Shown piece by piece: positions 35,689 to 44,815 of a DNA stretch of 64,000 nt. The notes below the pieces were generated by a model. It ran no database searches. It worked only from the letters and a program-made list of their open reading frames with translations, and was not told the origin of the DNA. Source of the DNA: Halorussus salinus (lineage in GTDB: Archaea > Halobacteriota > Halobacteria > Halobacteriales > Haladaptataceae); contig NZ_SBIS02000013.1 in NCBI RefSeq assembly GCF_004765815.2, forward strand, positions 1 through 64,000, in the 5' to 3' direction. Positions within the stretch are counted from its first letter, which is position 1, and every line of letters starts with the position of its first letter. The translations under genes were made by a program, and so were the position numbers.

Positions 35689-36707
35689 TGCGGGCAATCG
35701 TGACTGACGGCAAGGAGAATGTCTGGGAAGAACAACGTCCCCGGCCGTCACCTTCGAACGGCGAAGTCCTCATCAAAATCCGTGCAGTCGGCATCTGTGG
35801 AAGCGACATCGGTCTTATCCACGGTGAGGGACCACCCTGGACCAACTACCCGCTCGTCCCAGGGCACGAAGTGTGCGCCGAAGTTGTGGAACTCGGTGAT
35901 GACGTCGATTCATTGTCGGTCGGCGACCGAGTAGCACTCCACGGGTTCATCTACTGTAGTACATGTACCGCGTGCCGAGAAGGCCGATACTACCAGTGCG
36001 ACGATCTGAAGGAAATTGGCTTCACTCTTGATGGCGGGTATCGGGAGTACGCTACGGTACCGGCGTATACTCTCAATCCTGTCCCAGAGTCGCTTTCTGA
36101 CAGCGAGGTGACGCAGGTGGATTCGGCGGCGTGTACGCTACACGCGCTCCAGCGAGTCCAGACGTCATTTACCGACACGGCGGCGGTGCTCGGACCCGGC
36201 TCGCTCGGTCTTTTCGGTGTGCAATTACTAGCGGCGCAGGGTGTCGAGAATATCATTCTCACTGGGACTCGAGATGAACGACTCACAGTTGGCGAGACAT
36301 ACGGTGCGAATCTCACAGTGAACGTCCGTGAGACGGACCCAGTTACTCGAATCAAAGAGTACACGAACGGTGCTGGCGTTGACATCTGTGTCGAAGCGGC
36401 AGGCGGTGGTGATGTACTAAATACCTGCCTCGAAGTCGCTACCCAACAGGGAGATGTAGTATTGACTGGCGTGTTTGACGACCGGAAGGCAATCGATCCA
36501 AATGATATTGTGGCGAAAGAGCTTACCGTCATCGGTGGGGTTACGGCCGCACACGCGACGGATCAAGTGATGGAATTGTTCCAGCGTGGAGACCTCTCGG
36601 TTGACGGTATCGTCACCCATGAGTTCAGTCTTGAAGAGTACGAACGAGCGCTCGAAACCGTACTGAACAGAGAGGACGGAGTTATCAAGGCTATCCTTCG
36701 ACCGTGA
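35688..36707 (+). CDS. Zinc-dependent alcohol/polyol dehydrogenase
   Basis: A 339-residue medium-chain dehydrogenase. Catalytic zinc ligands lie in VGICGSDIG and PGHEVCAEV; the structural zinc site is CSTCTACREGRYYQC near residue 92. The NAD-binding Rossmann motif is VLGPGSLGLFGVQL near 165. Relatives include sorbitol, threonine and inositol-type dehydrogenases. It is translationally linked to ridA, suggesting oxidation of a hydroxyl and imine clean-up in one route. Confidence 0.9.
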   Translation: MRAIVTDGKENVWEEQRPRPSPSNGEVLIKIRAVGICGSDIGLIHGEGPPWTNYPLVPGHEVCAEVVELGDDVDSLSVGDRVALHGFIYCSTCTACREGRYYQCDDLKEIGFTLDGGYREYATVPAYTLNPVPESLSDSEVTQVDSAACTLHALQRVQTSFTDTAAVLGPGSLGLFGVQLLAAQGVENIILTGTRDERLTVGETYGANLTVNVRETDPVTRIKEYTNGAGVDICVEAAGGGDVLNTCLEVATQQGDVVLTGVFDDRKAIDPNDIVAKELTVIGGVTAAHATDQVMELFQRGDLSVDGIVTHEFSLEEYERALETVLNREDGVIKAILRP

Positions 36708-36817
36708 TAGACTATGCGCGGAAACCCACCATTTCAGACGGGAGCGGTATTGACCTCCTTTCGTGTCTGAAGACGAAGGTGTGCGCTATCACACGGTCTC
36801 AAGCCGAGACGGCGGCA

Positions 36818-38026
36818 TCACTCCGAATTGACGTGGGCGATAATCCGGTTGACGACGTACTCGCCCTCTTCGTCGGTGAGGCACATCGGATTGATTGAGA
36901 ACGCTTCCGGAAGACTATCCGCGCCGACGAATACGCGGGGAGTTTCCTTTCGCAAATCACGCACGAGTTCCGTGGTGGTAACGGCTGTGACAGCCGAATC
37001 AAGTGAAACGCTAACTTCCGGTGCAACAGCAACCTTCCCTCCATCGGCCACCTGGGTTGAAACCCCGTTACAGTGTGATAATCCTTCAGCGATTTGAGTT
37101 ACACGGGCGGACCATTCGTCTTGCAATGCCTCTTGGTCTTCCTCCATGAACAATTCGAGAGCGCGAATTAGACCAACCAGTTCTTCTTTGCCAACTTTTA
37201 ACGGCCGACCGATCCCCTGGCGGGGAACACCCGCTAACTCGTCGGTATCGACGAGACCGGATGGCTCCCAAACGGCTTCAGCAGCGTGCATATCGAGATG
37301 CTGTACGGCCACAGATTCGATAAGGTCGCGACGACCGGCAAGGATACCCGTTGTTTGGGGGCCGCGAATCGCTTTCCCCCCACTGAACGCCACAAGGTCA
37401 GCCCCCAGTTCGATGAATCGTTCAAGATTCGACTGCGGCGGCAACTCTGCGGCGGCATCAACAATAACCGGGACGTCGTTCTCGTGAGCGATTTTCACGA
37501 CGGTTTCGAGTGGAGGTTCCGTATACGGCTTTTGCATATAGGCGACCGCAGCTGTGTCCTCCGAGATTGCGTCCCGGATCTCCCACGGTTCGACATTGGC
37601 AGCACCCGTGCCAAGATGATGATCATTCGTGCCAACGTCGACAATAGTTGCTCCGGCCGCCCGAAGCGCATGATCGTACCCTGACCGATGCGTCCGTGGC
37701 ATAATGATTTCATCAGCGACCCCCGTGGTATCGGGAAGTTGCGCCATTGCATCGAGGTTCTCACCAGCGATGCATGCCGCAGCACCGAGAAGCAAGCCTC
37801 CGGCTGCACCCGAGGTGACGTATCCCGCTTCGGCACCTGTGACATCGGTGATAAGATCGCTTGCTCGTGCTTGGAGATCCGAAAGGCGAACAAACGAGTC
37901 GGCCGCTTCGCGCATCGCGTTGAGGGCTTCCGGGCGAATTCGACTTCCCCCGATTCGGGTTTTCGTCCCGGCTGCGTTGATAACGGTTGGCACTCCCAGA
38001 TTGTCGTAGATCGTGTCGTTCTGCAT
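36818..38026 (-). CDS. SelA-like PLP enzyme (ammonia-lyase type)
   Basis: A 402-residue pyridoxal-phosphate enzyme of the SelA/D-glucosaminate-6-phosphate ammonia-lyase group. The PLP lysine is probably K218 in VAFSGGKAIRGPQ, with the pyridine-binding Asp at D190 (VPVIVDAAAE). The opening NLGVPTVINAAGTKTRIGG and AEAGYVTSGAAGGLLL are characteristic. It converges on the dehydrogenase gene. Selenocysteine synthesis is unlikely, because archaea use a different route and the context is sugar catabolism. Deamination of an amino-sugar acid is the favoured idea and fits RidA nearby. Confidence 0.85.
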   Translation of the reverse strand: MQNDTIYDNLGVPTVINAAGTKTRIGGSRIRPEALNAMREAADSFVRLSDLQARASDLITDVTGAEAGYVTSGAAGGLLLGAAACIAGENLDAMAQLPDTTGVADEIIMPRTHRSGYDHALRAAGATIVDVGTNDHHLGTGAANVEPWEIRDAISEDTAAVAYMQKPYTEPPLETVVKIAHENDVPVIVDAAAELPPQSNLERFIELGADLVAFSGGKAIRGPQTTGILAGRRDLIESVAVQHLDMHAAEAVWEPSGLVDTDELAGVPRQGIGRPLKVGKEELVGLIRALELFMEEDQEALQDEWSARVTQIAEGLSHCNGVSTQVADGGKVAVAPEVSVSLDSAVTAVTTTELVRDLRKETPRVFVGADSLPEAFSINPMCLTDEEGEYVVNRIIAHVNSE

Positions 38027-38230
38027 CTGCCTCCATCATCGGGCGGTCTCCGTAAGTATTCAGAGTATCGTAGTAACTTGCAGAACACAATACTGTCACA
38101 GCGATGCAAGAAGGAAGCCTCCGGCATCACCCTCGAGAAAATCCGACAATACATGCCGTTCTCCAAGGTGGAGCACATGGATTTACTATTCTGCCGGAGT
38201 ATTAACCCAGGAGAATGAGACTATTCGAAT

Positions 38231-39199
38231 ATGGAAATTGGTGTTCTGACGGTTCCATTGACTGGACAACCACTTGAAGAGGCAGTTTCGTATCTCGACG
38301 AACTTGGTGTTAGTACTATTGAACTCGGTTGTGGCGGGTATCCCGGTGAGGACCATCTCCCTCGTAACGAGTTTCTCGGTAATCAGACGGCGCAGGCAGA
38401 ATTGAGAGAGATGCTTGACGAATACGGGATGGAAATCAGCGCATTAGCGACGCATAATAATCCACTGCATCCCGATGACGAGACTGCTACACAGGCGGAC
38501 ACTGACCTCCGGGAGGCTATTGAACTGGCTGATGAACTTGACGTGAATACGGTAACCTGTTTCTCAGGGTTGCCTGCTGGTGGCCCAGATGATGAGGTTC
38601 CGAACTGGGTGACTGCACCATGGCCTAGTGATCATAGTGACGCTCACCAGTATCAATGGGAGGAGGTTGCCATTCCGTATTGGCAGACGGTGGCCGACCA
38701 TGCCGCAGAACACGGGGTTGAGATCGCCATCGAAATGCATCCGAATATGCTGGTGTACGAACCAAGTGGCCTGGTAAGACTACGTGAAGCAACTAATGAC
38801 TGTATCGGTGCGAACTTCGATCCAAGTCATCTCTACTGGCAGGGCATCGACGTAGCTGAAGCGATACGGTTCCTTGGCGAACACGACGCAATTCATCACG
38901 TCCACGCGAAGGACGCGAAGGTTTACAAGGCTAATGCACGGACAAAAGGCGTTCTTGACACAACGCCATATACCAGGGAAGGTGAGCGGTCATGGTTGTT
39001 CCGGTCGGTTGGCTACGGCCACGGCGAAGACCACTGGAAGGACGTAGTCAGTACGCTCCGGATGGTGGGCTACGACGGCGCGCTCTCCATCGAACACGAG
39101 GACTCACTAACGAGTTCACGAGAAGGGCTTGAGAAGGCAGTTGATACTCTTGAACGTGCAATCTTTGAGACTACGCCAGGGGATGTCTACTGGGCGTAG
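38231..39199 (+). CDS. Sugar phosphate isomerase/epimerase (xylose isomerase-like barrel)
   Basis: A 322-residue AP-endonuclease-2-type TIM barrel with all metal ligands visible: Glu in EIAIEMHPNM, Asp in GANFDPSHLYWQG, His in HHVHAKDAK and Glu in LSIEHEDSL. Relatives include inosose isomerases and 3-keto-sugar epimerases. It is divergent from the PLP gene, with a 200-bp AT-rich gap between. A different branch from the shorter isomerase at 26.1 kb, so probably another step. Confidence 0.87.
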   Translation: MEIGVLTVPLTGQPLEEAVSYLDELGVSTIELGCGGYPGEDHLPRNEFLGNQTAQAELREMLDEYGMEISALATHNNPLHPDDETATQADTDLREAIELADELDVNTVTCFSGLPAGGPDDEVPNWVTAPWPSDHSDAHQYQWEEVAIPYWQTVADHAAEHGVEIAIEMHPNMLVYEPSGLVRLREATNDCIGANFDPSHLYWQGIDVAEAIRFLGEHDAIHHVHAKDAKVYKANARTKGVLDTTPYTREGERSWLFRSVGYGHGEDHWKDVVSTLRMVGYDGALSIEHEDSLTSSREGLEKAVDTLERAIFETTPGDVYWA

Positions 39200-39233
39200 C
39201 GGATTTCGCTTGTATACGGAACGCAGGAGAAAA

Positions 39234-39266
39234 CCCACGGCTTCAGCCATGGGAGGAGGTCAACGG
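39234..39266 (+). mobile_element. Solo IS200/IS605-type right end
   Basis: Stem CCCACGGC/GCCATGGG (39234-39241 and 39246-39253, one mismatch), then AGGAGGTCAAC. It matches the right-end pattern of the TnpB elements. No transposase is attached. It marks the right border of the metabolic island. Confidence 0.55.
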
Positions 39267-39322
39267 CCTCATAGAGTTCCCGGTCCCAAGAGGGACTGGA
39301 GGATCAGCTACAGCGAGTGTCA

Positions 39323-39652
39323 TCAGTCTCCGGTAAAATGCTGTGTGACACGGGGTTCATCAGATGCCTCAAATTTTCGAGTCGTCACCTTATCTTCGAC
39401 GACTCCGGTCACTTCCTGAATGATATATGGCGTCTGTATTGATGCGGCGATAATGGCGCGTTCGGACGGGCTTGTCTCGTATCCATTGATTTCTCGTATG
39501 TCATCTTGGATGAAGACTGTTTCATCTGTTAGCCCACCAGTAGCTGGGCGGAAGACAACGCAGTATCGGCAGATTGGCGGCTCAATTGGTTCGAAGTCGG
39601 ACGGACTTGGGAGGTAAGTGAGTACTTTCCCTGAGAGGGTTTGTTGCTTCAT
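39323..39652 (-). CDS. Hypothetical protein
   Basis: A 109-residue soluble protein that I do not recognise. It contains PPICRYCVVFRPATG with a CxxC-like pair, and VTGVVEDKVTTRKFEASDEP near the end. The mixed strand and helix pattern suggests one small domain. It stands alone between an IS end and an AT-rich gap of about 280 bp with no feature. Confidence 0.5.
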   Translation of the reverse strand: MKQQTLSGKVLTYLPSPSDFEPIEPPICRYCVVFRPATGGLTDETVFIQDDIREINGYETSPSERAIIAASIQTPYIIQEVTGVVEDKVTTRKFEASDEPRVTQHFTGD

Positions 39653-39931
39653 GATCTACTTCGTGGAAGCCACTCAGCGCTTGATACGCATTTGTCTTAA
39701 TAGTTGTGAAGATGATAGTTCTAGTGTATCTTACAACCCCAGTATCTAGCCAGAAGGGTTCCTCACCTTGAACTACTTCTAAAAATAAGGAACTGTTTGC
39801 CTCTGCTCCCCACAGAACAGAGGAAGTCTTCAAATTCAACTAACCCTGTCCACCATTCCGGATAATTTCCTCTGAGGCAAACAACGAAGCCAACCAAACA
39901 ATTATCCATAGGTTCACCGATTCACAGAACT

Positions 39932-40945
39932 ATGAGGGGGAAGGGAAGAACTTCAATAAGCAGATTTTCCGCACTCTGTATAATACTGCTTTTATGCAGC
40001 TCAGCCACAGCATGGACCGGACCTGTAGAACTAGCTTCTGAAAAACAATCAGTATCCACTCGATCGTATCTGCATGCGAGTTCACAAGAAGATTACTCAA
40101 GCACATTGATACTCTTCTATGAAAACCTTCGCGACGAGGGCGTACCGGTTGAATACGTTTGTGCTGAACAAGTGTCCGAAGACACTGTCTACCTCCACAT
40201 TCGGATGAAAGGTACTGATCAAATCACACGGTTCTACGATGCTGAGGTTGCCGCATTGGTTTATGCGTATGGTGAGCAGGAGTATGATTATAATTTCCGG
40301 GTGATGGAGAGAGTAGTGATGGAATGGCCAGAAGATGGCCGTTGGGAAACGCGGAGAATGTATATAGAGAAGGATTGGATACAAAAATACATAAATAAAG
40401 AAATAACTAGGGGAGTACTTGTCAATTCTATTTTGACCACCGACGATAGCTACGCCCAACCATATCAGCCTAGCGAAAAAACCGAATGTTACCCAAACGA
40501 TGCAGGCGAACTAGAATCTGAAACCGTCAGATCCTCCAAATCTGAAGAAACACGGCAAGCGCCACCATGGAAAAGAATCGGAGGAAACCAAACCCAGATT
40601 TACAACGCCAACATCACCTCGCCCACGGGAGTCGTCGGATCACTGCTTAACGCAACTCTGCCTATCAAAAAATATCGAACCGTCGGAGATGACCTACAAA
40701 TTATACTCCCTAACACAAACCAAACAGAAGCCCGAAATCATGCAAGACAGGCCGCCTTAGTATTCGCTAACGCTCGAAAACAAGGATACAACGCGACAGA
40801 CCGACTGTTCATCTGGTTCCCACCGGAAAAATCAGGCCCCACAGAATTCATGTACATACGAACCAAGTGGGTGGACAAATACCTGAACGGAACGTGGACG
40901 AAAAAAGAATACATCCAGAAAGTCTGGAACACACAAGAGGCCTAA
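39932..40945 (+). CDS. Secreted protein with internally duplicated domain
   Basis: A 337-residue protein of unknown family. Residues 1-28 form a Sec-type signal peptide (FSALCIILLLCSSATAWTG). Residues about 80-167 and 248-335 are repeats of one domain: compare EVAALVYAYGEQ / QAALVFANARKQ, and RRMYIEKDWIQKYINKEITR / EFMYIRTKWVDKYLNGTWTK. The linker between (170-245) is polar. Base use is richer in A and T than in the neighbours, especially around 40370-40420, which suggests recent transfer. Surface or extracellular function; no partner gene seen. Confidence 0.7.
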   Translation: MRGKGRTSISRFSALCIILLLCSSATAWTGPVELASEKQSVSTRSYLHASSQEDYSSTLILFYENLRDEGVPVEYVCAEQVSEDTVYLHIRMKGTDQITRFYDAEVAALVYAYGEQEYDYNFRVMERVVMEWPEDGRWETRRMYIEKDWIQKYINKEITRGVLVNSILTTDDSYAQPYQPSEKTECYPNDAGELESETVRSSKSEETRQAPPWKRIGGNQTQIYNANITSPTGVVGSLLNATLPIKKYRTVGDDLQIILPNTNQTEARNHARQAALVFANARKQGYNATDRLFIWFPPEKSGPTEFMYIRTKWVDKYLNGTWTKKEYIQKVWNTQEA

Positions 40946-40992
40946 GAATCTGCACCACATTTATATAATGTGGGTTTATTTTATTGTTTTGT

Positions 40993-41319
40993 ATGAGTCT
41001 TCCTCCAGACTCCTCGTTGTCCGCCGAAAAACTTCGAAGCATCCTCCTTGAGGCCGCCCCATCTCTCCCGCCGCTTGGCGATTGCGCCACCTCAATTACC
41101 GCTGGAAATACGCCCATCTCTCCTGGTGACGTCATTCAAGATTGTTGGGGACAATCGCCGAAAGTCTCTGATTTCCGCATCATCATCGAGTGCGACCCTC
41201 GCAATGACCGATTCATCTGTTATCATCCATTCAGCGGCGAGTATACCGTCGTCTGGCGTGAACACCTTGATCAGGACCTCCGAGAAGAGGAGCGAGTCCA
41301 TCACGAAAATATACTCTAA
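40993..41319 (+). CDS. Hypothetical protein
   Basis: A 108-residue protein from the ATG at 40993, preceded by a TATA-like TTATATAATG around 40970. The sequence SLSAEKLRSILLEAAPSLPP and FRIIIECDPRNDRFICYH suggests one alpha/beta domain. No known motif. It stops just before a tnpB remnant and could have lost a few C-terminal residues to it. Confidence 0.5.
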   Translation: MSLPPDSSLSAEKLRSILLEAAPSLPPLGDCATSITAGNTPISPGDVIQDCWGQSPKVSDFRIIIECDPRNDRFICYHPFSGEYTVVWREHLDQDLREEERVHHENIL

Positions 41320-41325
41320 CCCGTT

Positions 41326-41880
<555 letters not shown>

Positions 41881-41906
41881 TGTTCGGGTTGTGATCACTA
41901 ACGTCT

Positions 41907-42085
41907 CTACGACGATGAAATGGTGTTTGGCCTTGTGCTAGGGTGGAGTTTCGCGATGTAGGTGATGGCAAGCGCAAGCGACAGGGTGTTTACAATTCCT
42001 AGGACAGTTGCTGGGATTGAGACAGATAGGAGGGGGGTGCTCACGATACTTCCAATCAGGACGATTCGATAGGGGAGTGGTAGGA
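41907..42085 (-). pseudogene. Possible 3' fragment of a membrane protein gene
   Basis: The minus-strand frame from the TnpB element's edge at about 42085 to 41907 codes for two hydrophobic segments (RIVLIGSIVSTPLLSVSI and VLGIVNTLSLALAITYIA) and a short polar tail, without its own start. It looks like the tail of a membrane protein whose 5' part was lost when the element arrived. Weak evidence. Confidence 0.35.
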
Positions 42086-43605
42086 GTTGACATCCTCCCC
42101 GCCCTGAAGGGCGAGGATTCCTCACGTGGGAGTCTCAGTCGTCCGAGTCTCCGTGAGCGATATTCCCGCTCGATGCGGTACTCTGGTCTGTGTACGCCTC
42201 GTTGGCCGTTGTCTCCACCGCGATGGAGGGCGGGCTATGGTCTTCCCGCCACCTGTGATTGTTCCACTTGAGGTACACGGGCCGTGCCATCGACCCAACC
42301 GCGTTGTTCTGCTGTCTCAGGAACGATTCACTCGCCACCAAGTCAGCGTGCCCCTCGAACCCGCACGGACACGTCAACGACTCCTCGTGACGAACTGTCT
42401 CCTCTCTCTCCCCGCACTTCGGACACGTCCGACTCGTCCACGCCTCGGACTCTTGCTCAACCTCAATACCGTACTCCTCGCAGACGCTTTCGAGGCGGTC
42501 GATGAACCGCCGGTACGCCCAGAAATTGTGCGTCTTCTCGTTCACACGCGCTTTCCAGTGCGTCGAAAGCACGTCTTTGATGTCGCCCACGTACAGCGTC
42601 AAGACACCCTCTTCATACAACCGTTCCACGAGGTCGCGGACGAGGCCGTCTTGGGCGTGGTCGCGCCGATTCGTGCGTTTCCGGTACAGACGCTCGATGC
42701 GCTTGCTGGACTTGCGCTGATCGTCGAGGAGTGACTGGTAGTGCGCGATTCGCTCCGTGGTTTCGCGGAACTCGTCGAACAGGTCTCGTCCGTCGTAGAG
42801 GAGTTGCTGGCCGGTCGTCGTCGTGCAGGCGACGAGGTTGTTCGCGCCAACGTCCAGAGCGGCCTTGTGAGAGGCCAGTGGTGAGTCCAGTCGAGAATCA
42901 GGTACGGTGACTGGTTGGAATGCCCTGAACGCGTCTGCGGTTTCGTCGTACACGAGTTCGAGTCGGCCCTGCTCGCCGCTCCACTTCGGGTCGCCAGCGA
43001 CTTCGAGGCGAAGACGTTCCCTGTATCCGAATCCGTACTCGTCTTTCAGGTCGGAGCCAATCGGGACTTCGAGTCGGGAACGTTCGCCGTACTCGAGGGT
43101 GTACTGGTCGTTGCGAACGTAGGTGCGTAGCACTCGTCCGTCGTCTTCGTTGCCCCAGTACCCCGGTGGTGACGGTCGATCATCGAGGGTTCCGGCGTGG
43201 TATTTCTCGTTGAGCGAGAGAAATGACCGCCACGCTTCCGAGTTTTTGCGGATGATTTGCTGGGCGACACTGCTGCTGAGGATGCCCTTGTATTTGCCTT
43301 CGAGACTGCCGGTGTCGGCGTCCCAGACGCTTTCGTCGTCTTCGAGGAAGGCTTGGCGGCGAGCGTAGTTTGCCTCGTTCCAGAGACTCGCAGAAGCGTC
43401 CAACCAGCGAACGAACACCTCGCGCTCTTTCTCGGAGCGAGGGCGAACGTTGAACTGGTTGGTTCGCTTCATCACCGCATCATTCGGAGTGATGGTTTGT
43501 AAAAGTATGCGTTGGCGTGGGAGACTCGACCTTGCCACCGTCGGTTGATTGTGGATGGTTTGTCGGATTCATCCCCGCCCTAAAGGGCGGGGCTTTCTCC
43601 TCGAT
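42086..43605 (-). mobile_element. IS1341-type element (tnpB only)
   Basis: The right end, on the low side, is GTTGACATCCTCCCC with stem CCCCGCCC/GGGCGAGG (42097-42104 and 42109-42116). The left end is the perfect stem CCCCGCCC/GGGCGGGG (43573-43580 and 43585-43592), followed by CTTTCTCC as at the left end of the 7.3-8.8 kb element. No tnpA is present. Confidence 0.75.
42135..43472 (-). CDS. tnpB: TnpB-family protein, Gly at RuvC Glu position
   Basis: A 445-residue TnpB from the ATG at 43472; the frame is open to 43538, but the family starts with MKRTNQF as in the copy at 12.6 kb (MKRVNTF). It is a close relative of that copy throughout: [41 protein letters not shown] ... [11 protein letters not shown]. 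RuvC-II reads [12 protein letters not shown], again Gly instead of Glu. The C-terminal tail after the zinc ribbon differs from its relative. Confidence 0.88.
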   Translation of the reverse strand: MKRTNQFNVRPRSEKEREVFVRWLDASASLWNEANYARRQAFLEDDESVWDADTGSLEGKYKGILSSSVAQQIIRKNSEAWRSFLSLNEKYHAGTLDDRPSPPGYWGNEDDGRVLRTYVRNDQYTLEYGERSRLEVPIGSDLKDEYGFGYRERLRLEVAGDPKWSGEQGRLELVYDETADAFRAFQPVTVPDSRLDSPLASHKAALDVGANNLVACTTTTGQQLLYDGRDLFDEFRETTERIAHYQSLLDDQRKSSKRIERLYRKRTNRRDHAQDGLVRDLVERLYEEGVLTLYVGDIKDVLSTHWKARVNEKTHNFWAYRRFIDRLESVCEEYGIEVEQESEAWTSRTCPKCGEREETVRHEESLTCPCGFEGHADLVASESFLRQQNNAVGSMARPVYLKWNNHRWREDHSPPSIAVETTANEAYTDQSTASSGNIAHGDSDD

Positions 43606-43837
43606 TCTCCGTAATAACGTTCTAGTAGCGTCTGAGTGTGCATACTGGCCTTTTAAGGCGTCGGAAAATAAAATTTTGCACGACTGCATCTTACAATCCA
43701 GACTGGCCTTCTAGGTCAACTTCTACAGGTGGAGCAGGCCGAGTGCCTTGGGGCGTGACCCCGAGCCGGTTGACAAATAGCGATTACGGGGTTGTGGCCA
43801 TGATTCATATGTCTGCCACTCGTGTTTTTTCAGTGTA

Positions 43838-44632
43838 ATGAATGAGGAAGGTGATCACCAGTCACTAATTGACCTGTTTGATCTCCTTAATACGCGCTCG
43901 GAGTATCTGTCTCGGCTTGACACTGAGGCGTGCGAAAAAAGGGAGCTTGTCGATGACCTCTCGGTGTCACGTTCGACTGTTGATCGTGTCCTTCGGGAGC
44001 TTATCACCGCCGGATTAGTCCAACAATCGAACGGCCAGTATCAACTCACGTTTTATGGGCGAACAGCACTTGCAGTATATAACTCCGTTCTCGCCATGCT
44101 TGAGGATGTCCAGCGGGCACAGCCACTACTTGTCCATTTGCCGCCGGACATCTCCTTTGATGTAGGCCTCCTCCTCAATGGTGAAGTGCTAGTCGCCGAA
44201 GAACCGGCGCTCCATCTCCCTGCCGCTCGTGTCCGGGAGTTAGTTCAACAGGCAACCGAAATCAAAGCACTTGCATATGCCCATACCTCGCCGGAAGCAG
44301 CGAGGGTGTTTCTCAAGCAAATTCGTGCAGATAACCTTAAAGGAGAAATTGTTTTCCGAAAACCGATGTATACTCATCTCCGGGATAGCCATCCTCAACT
44401 CCACACACTTCTCTCCGAATCTCCATCGTTTGCTGTCTCCGTCATTGAAGAGCTACCGTTTGGCCTGTTCCTGTTACGGACGCCAGATGAGTGGCAGGTC
44501 TGTCTCCTTGTCTATGGTCCAGAGCAAAATCTCCGGGGACTCATTGTAAATGATGAACCGCGGGCTGTTGCTTGGGCGCGCCAGTTGTTTGACCAGTACC
44601 AAACAGATGCGACTCCGCTAGCTGATTTTTAG
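43838..44632 (+). CDS. Winged-HTH transcription regulator (FilR1-like)
   Basis: A 264-residue archaeal regulator. Residues 8-70 form a winged helix-turn-helix (KRELVDDLSVSRSTVDRVLR, ELITAGLVQQSNGQYQLT). The rest, about 100-260, fits the FilR1/methanogenesis-regulator middle domain (DISFDVGLLLNGEVLVAEEP, VIEELPFGLFLLRTPDEWQV). Such proteins are common stand-alone regulators in haloarchaea. It follows directly on the left end of the TnpB element; its target is unknown, since no gene is in operon with it. Confidence 0.78.
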   Translation: MNEEGDHQSLIDLFDLLNTRSEYLSRLDTEACEKRELVDDLSVSRSTVDRVLRELITAGLVQQSNGQYQLTFYGRTALAVYNSVLAMLEDVQRAQPLLVHLPPDISFDVGLLLNGEVLVAEEPALHLPAARVRELVQQATEIKALAYAHTSPEAARVFLKQIRADNLKGEIVFRKPMYTHLRDSHPQLHTLLSESPSFAVSVIEELPFGLFLLRTPDEWQVCLLVYGPEQNLRGLIVNDEPRAVAWARQLFDQYQTDATPLADF

Positions 44633-44636
44633 TGGT

Positions 44637-44803
44637 ATCCTCGCCTGCTCTAATGGGCGAGATTTCCTGTTTGTAGTAGGATGAGTTCTGCTATTCGCTA
44701 GTCGTAGTCTGGAGGCGGCGGATATTGCTATGGGAGGTAGTGCACTAGCTATCTTTCTATGAGGAGAGAATCCCGCCGTTTACGCCGGGAAGGATGTCAC
44801 TTG
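44637..44803. mobile_element. Two IS-end-like hairpins in a gap
   Basis: CTCGCC/GGGCGAG near 44646-44668, followed by ATTTCCTG, resembles a left end. CCCGCCG/CGCCGGG (44772-44778 and 44783-44789), followed by AAGGATGTCAC, resembles the right end at 741-775. They may be the two ends of a roughly 170-bp relic or unrelated solo ends; their orientations do not agree well. Confidence 0.4.
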
Positions 44804-44815
44804 CGGTGAGCTTGG

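Noticed and set aside
36710-36817. Another IS-end relic between the dehydrogenase and PLP genes
   Set aside because: AACCCACCATTTCAGACGGG and ATTGACCTCC loosely recall an end, but the stem does not pair well enough to claim it.
36818-38026. Selenocysteine synthase (SelA) as function of the PLP enzyme
   Set aside because: Archaea make selenocysteine through PSTK and SepSecS, no sel genes are nearby, and the setting is carbohydrate catabolism.
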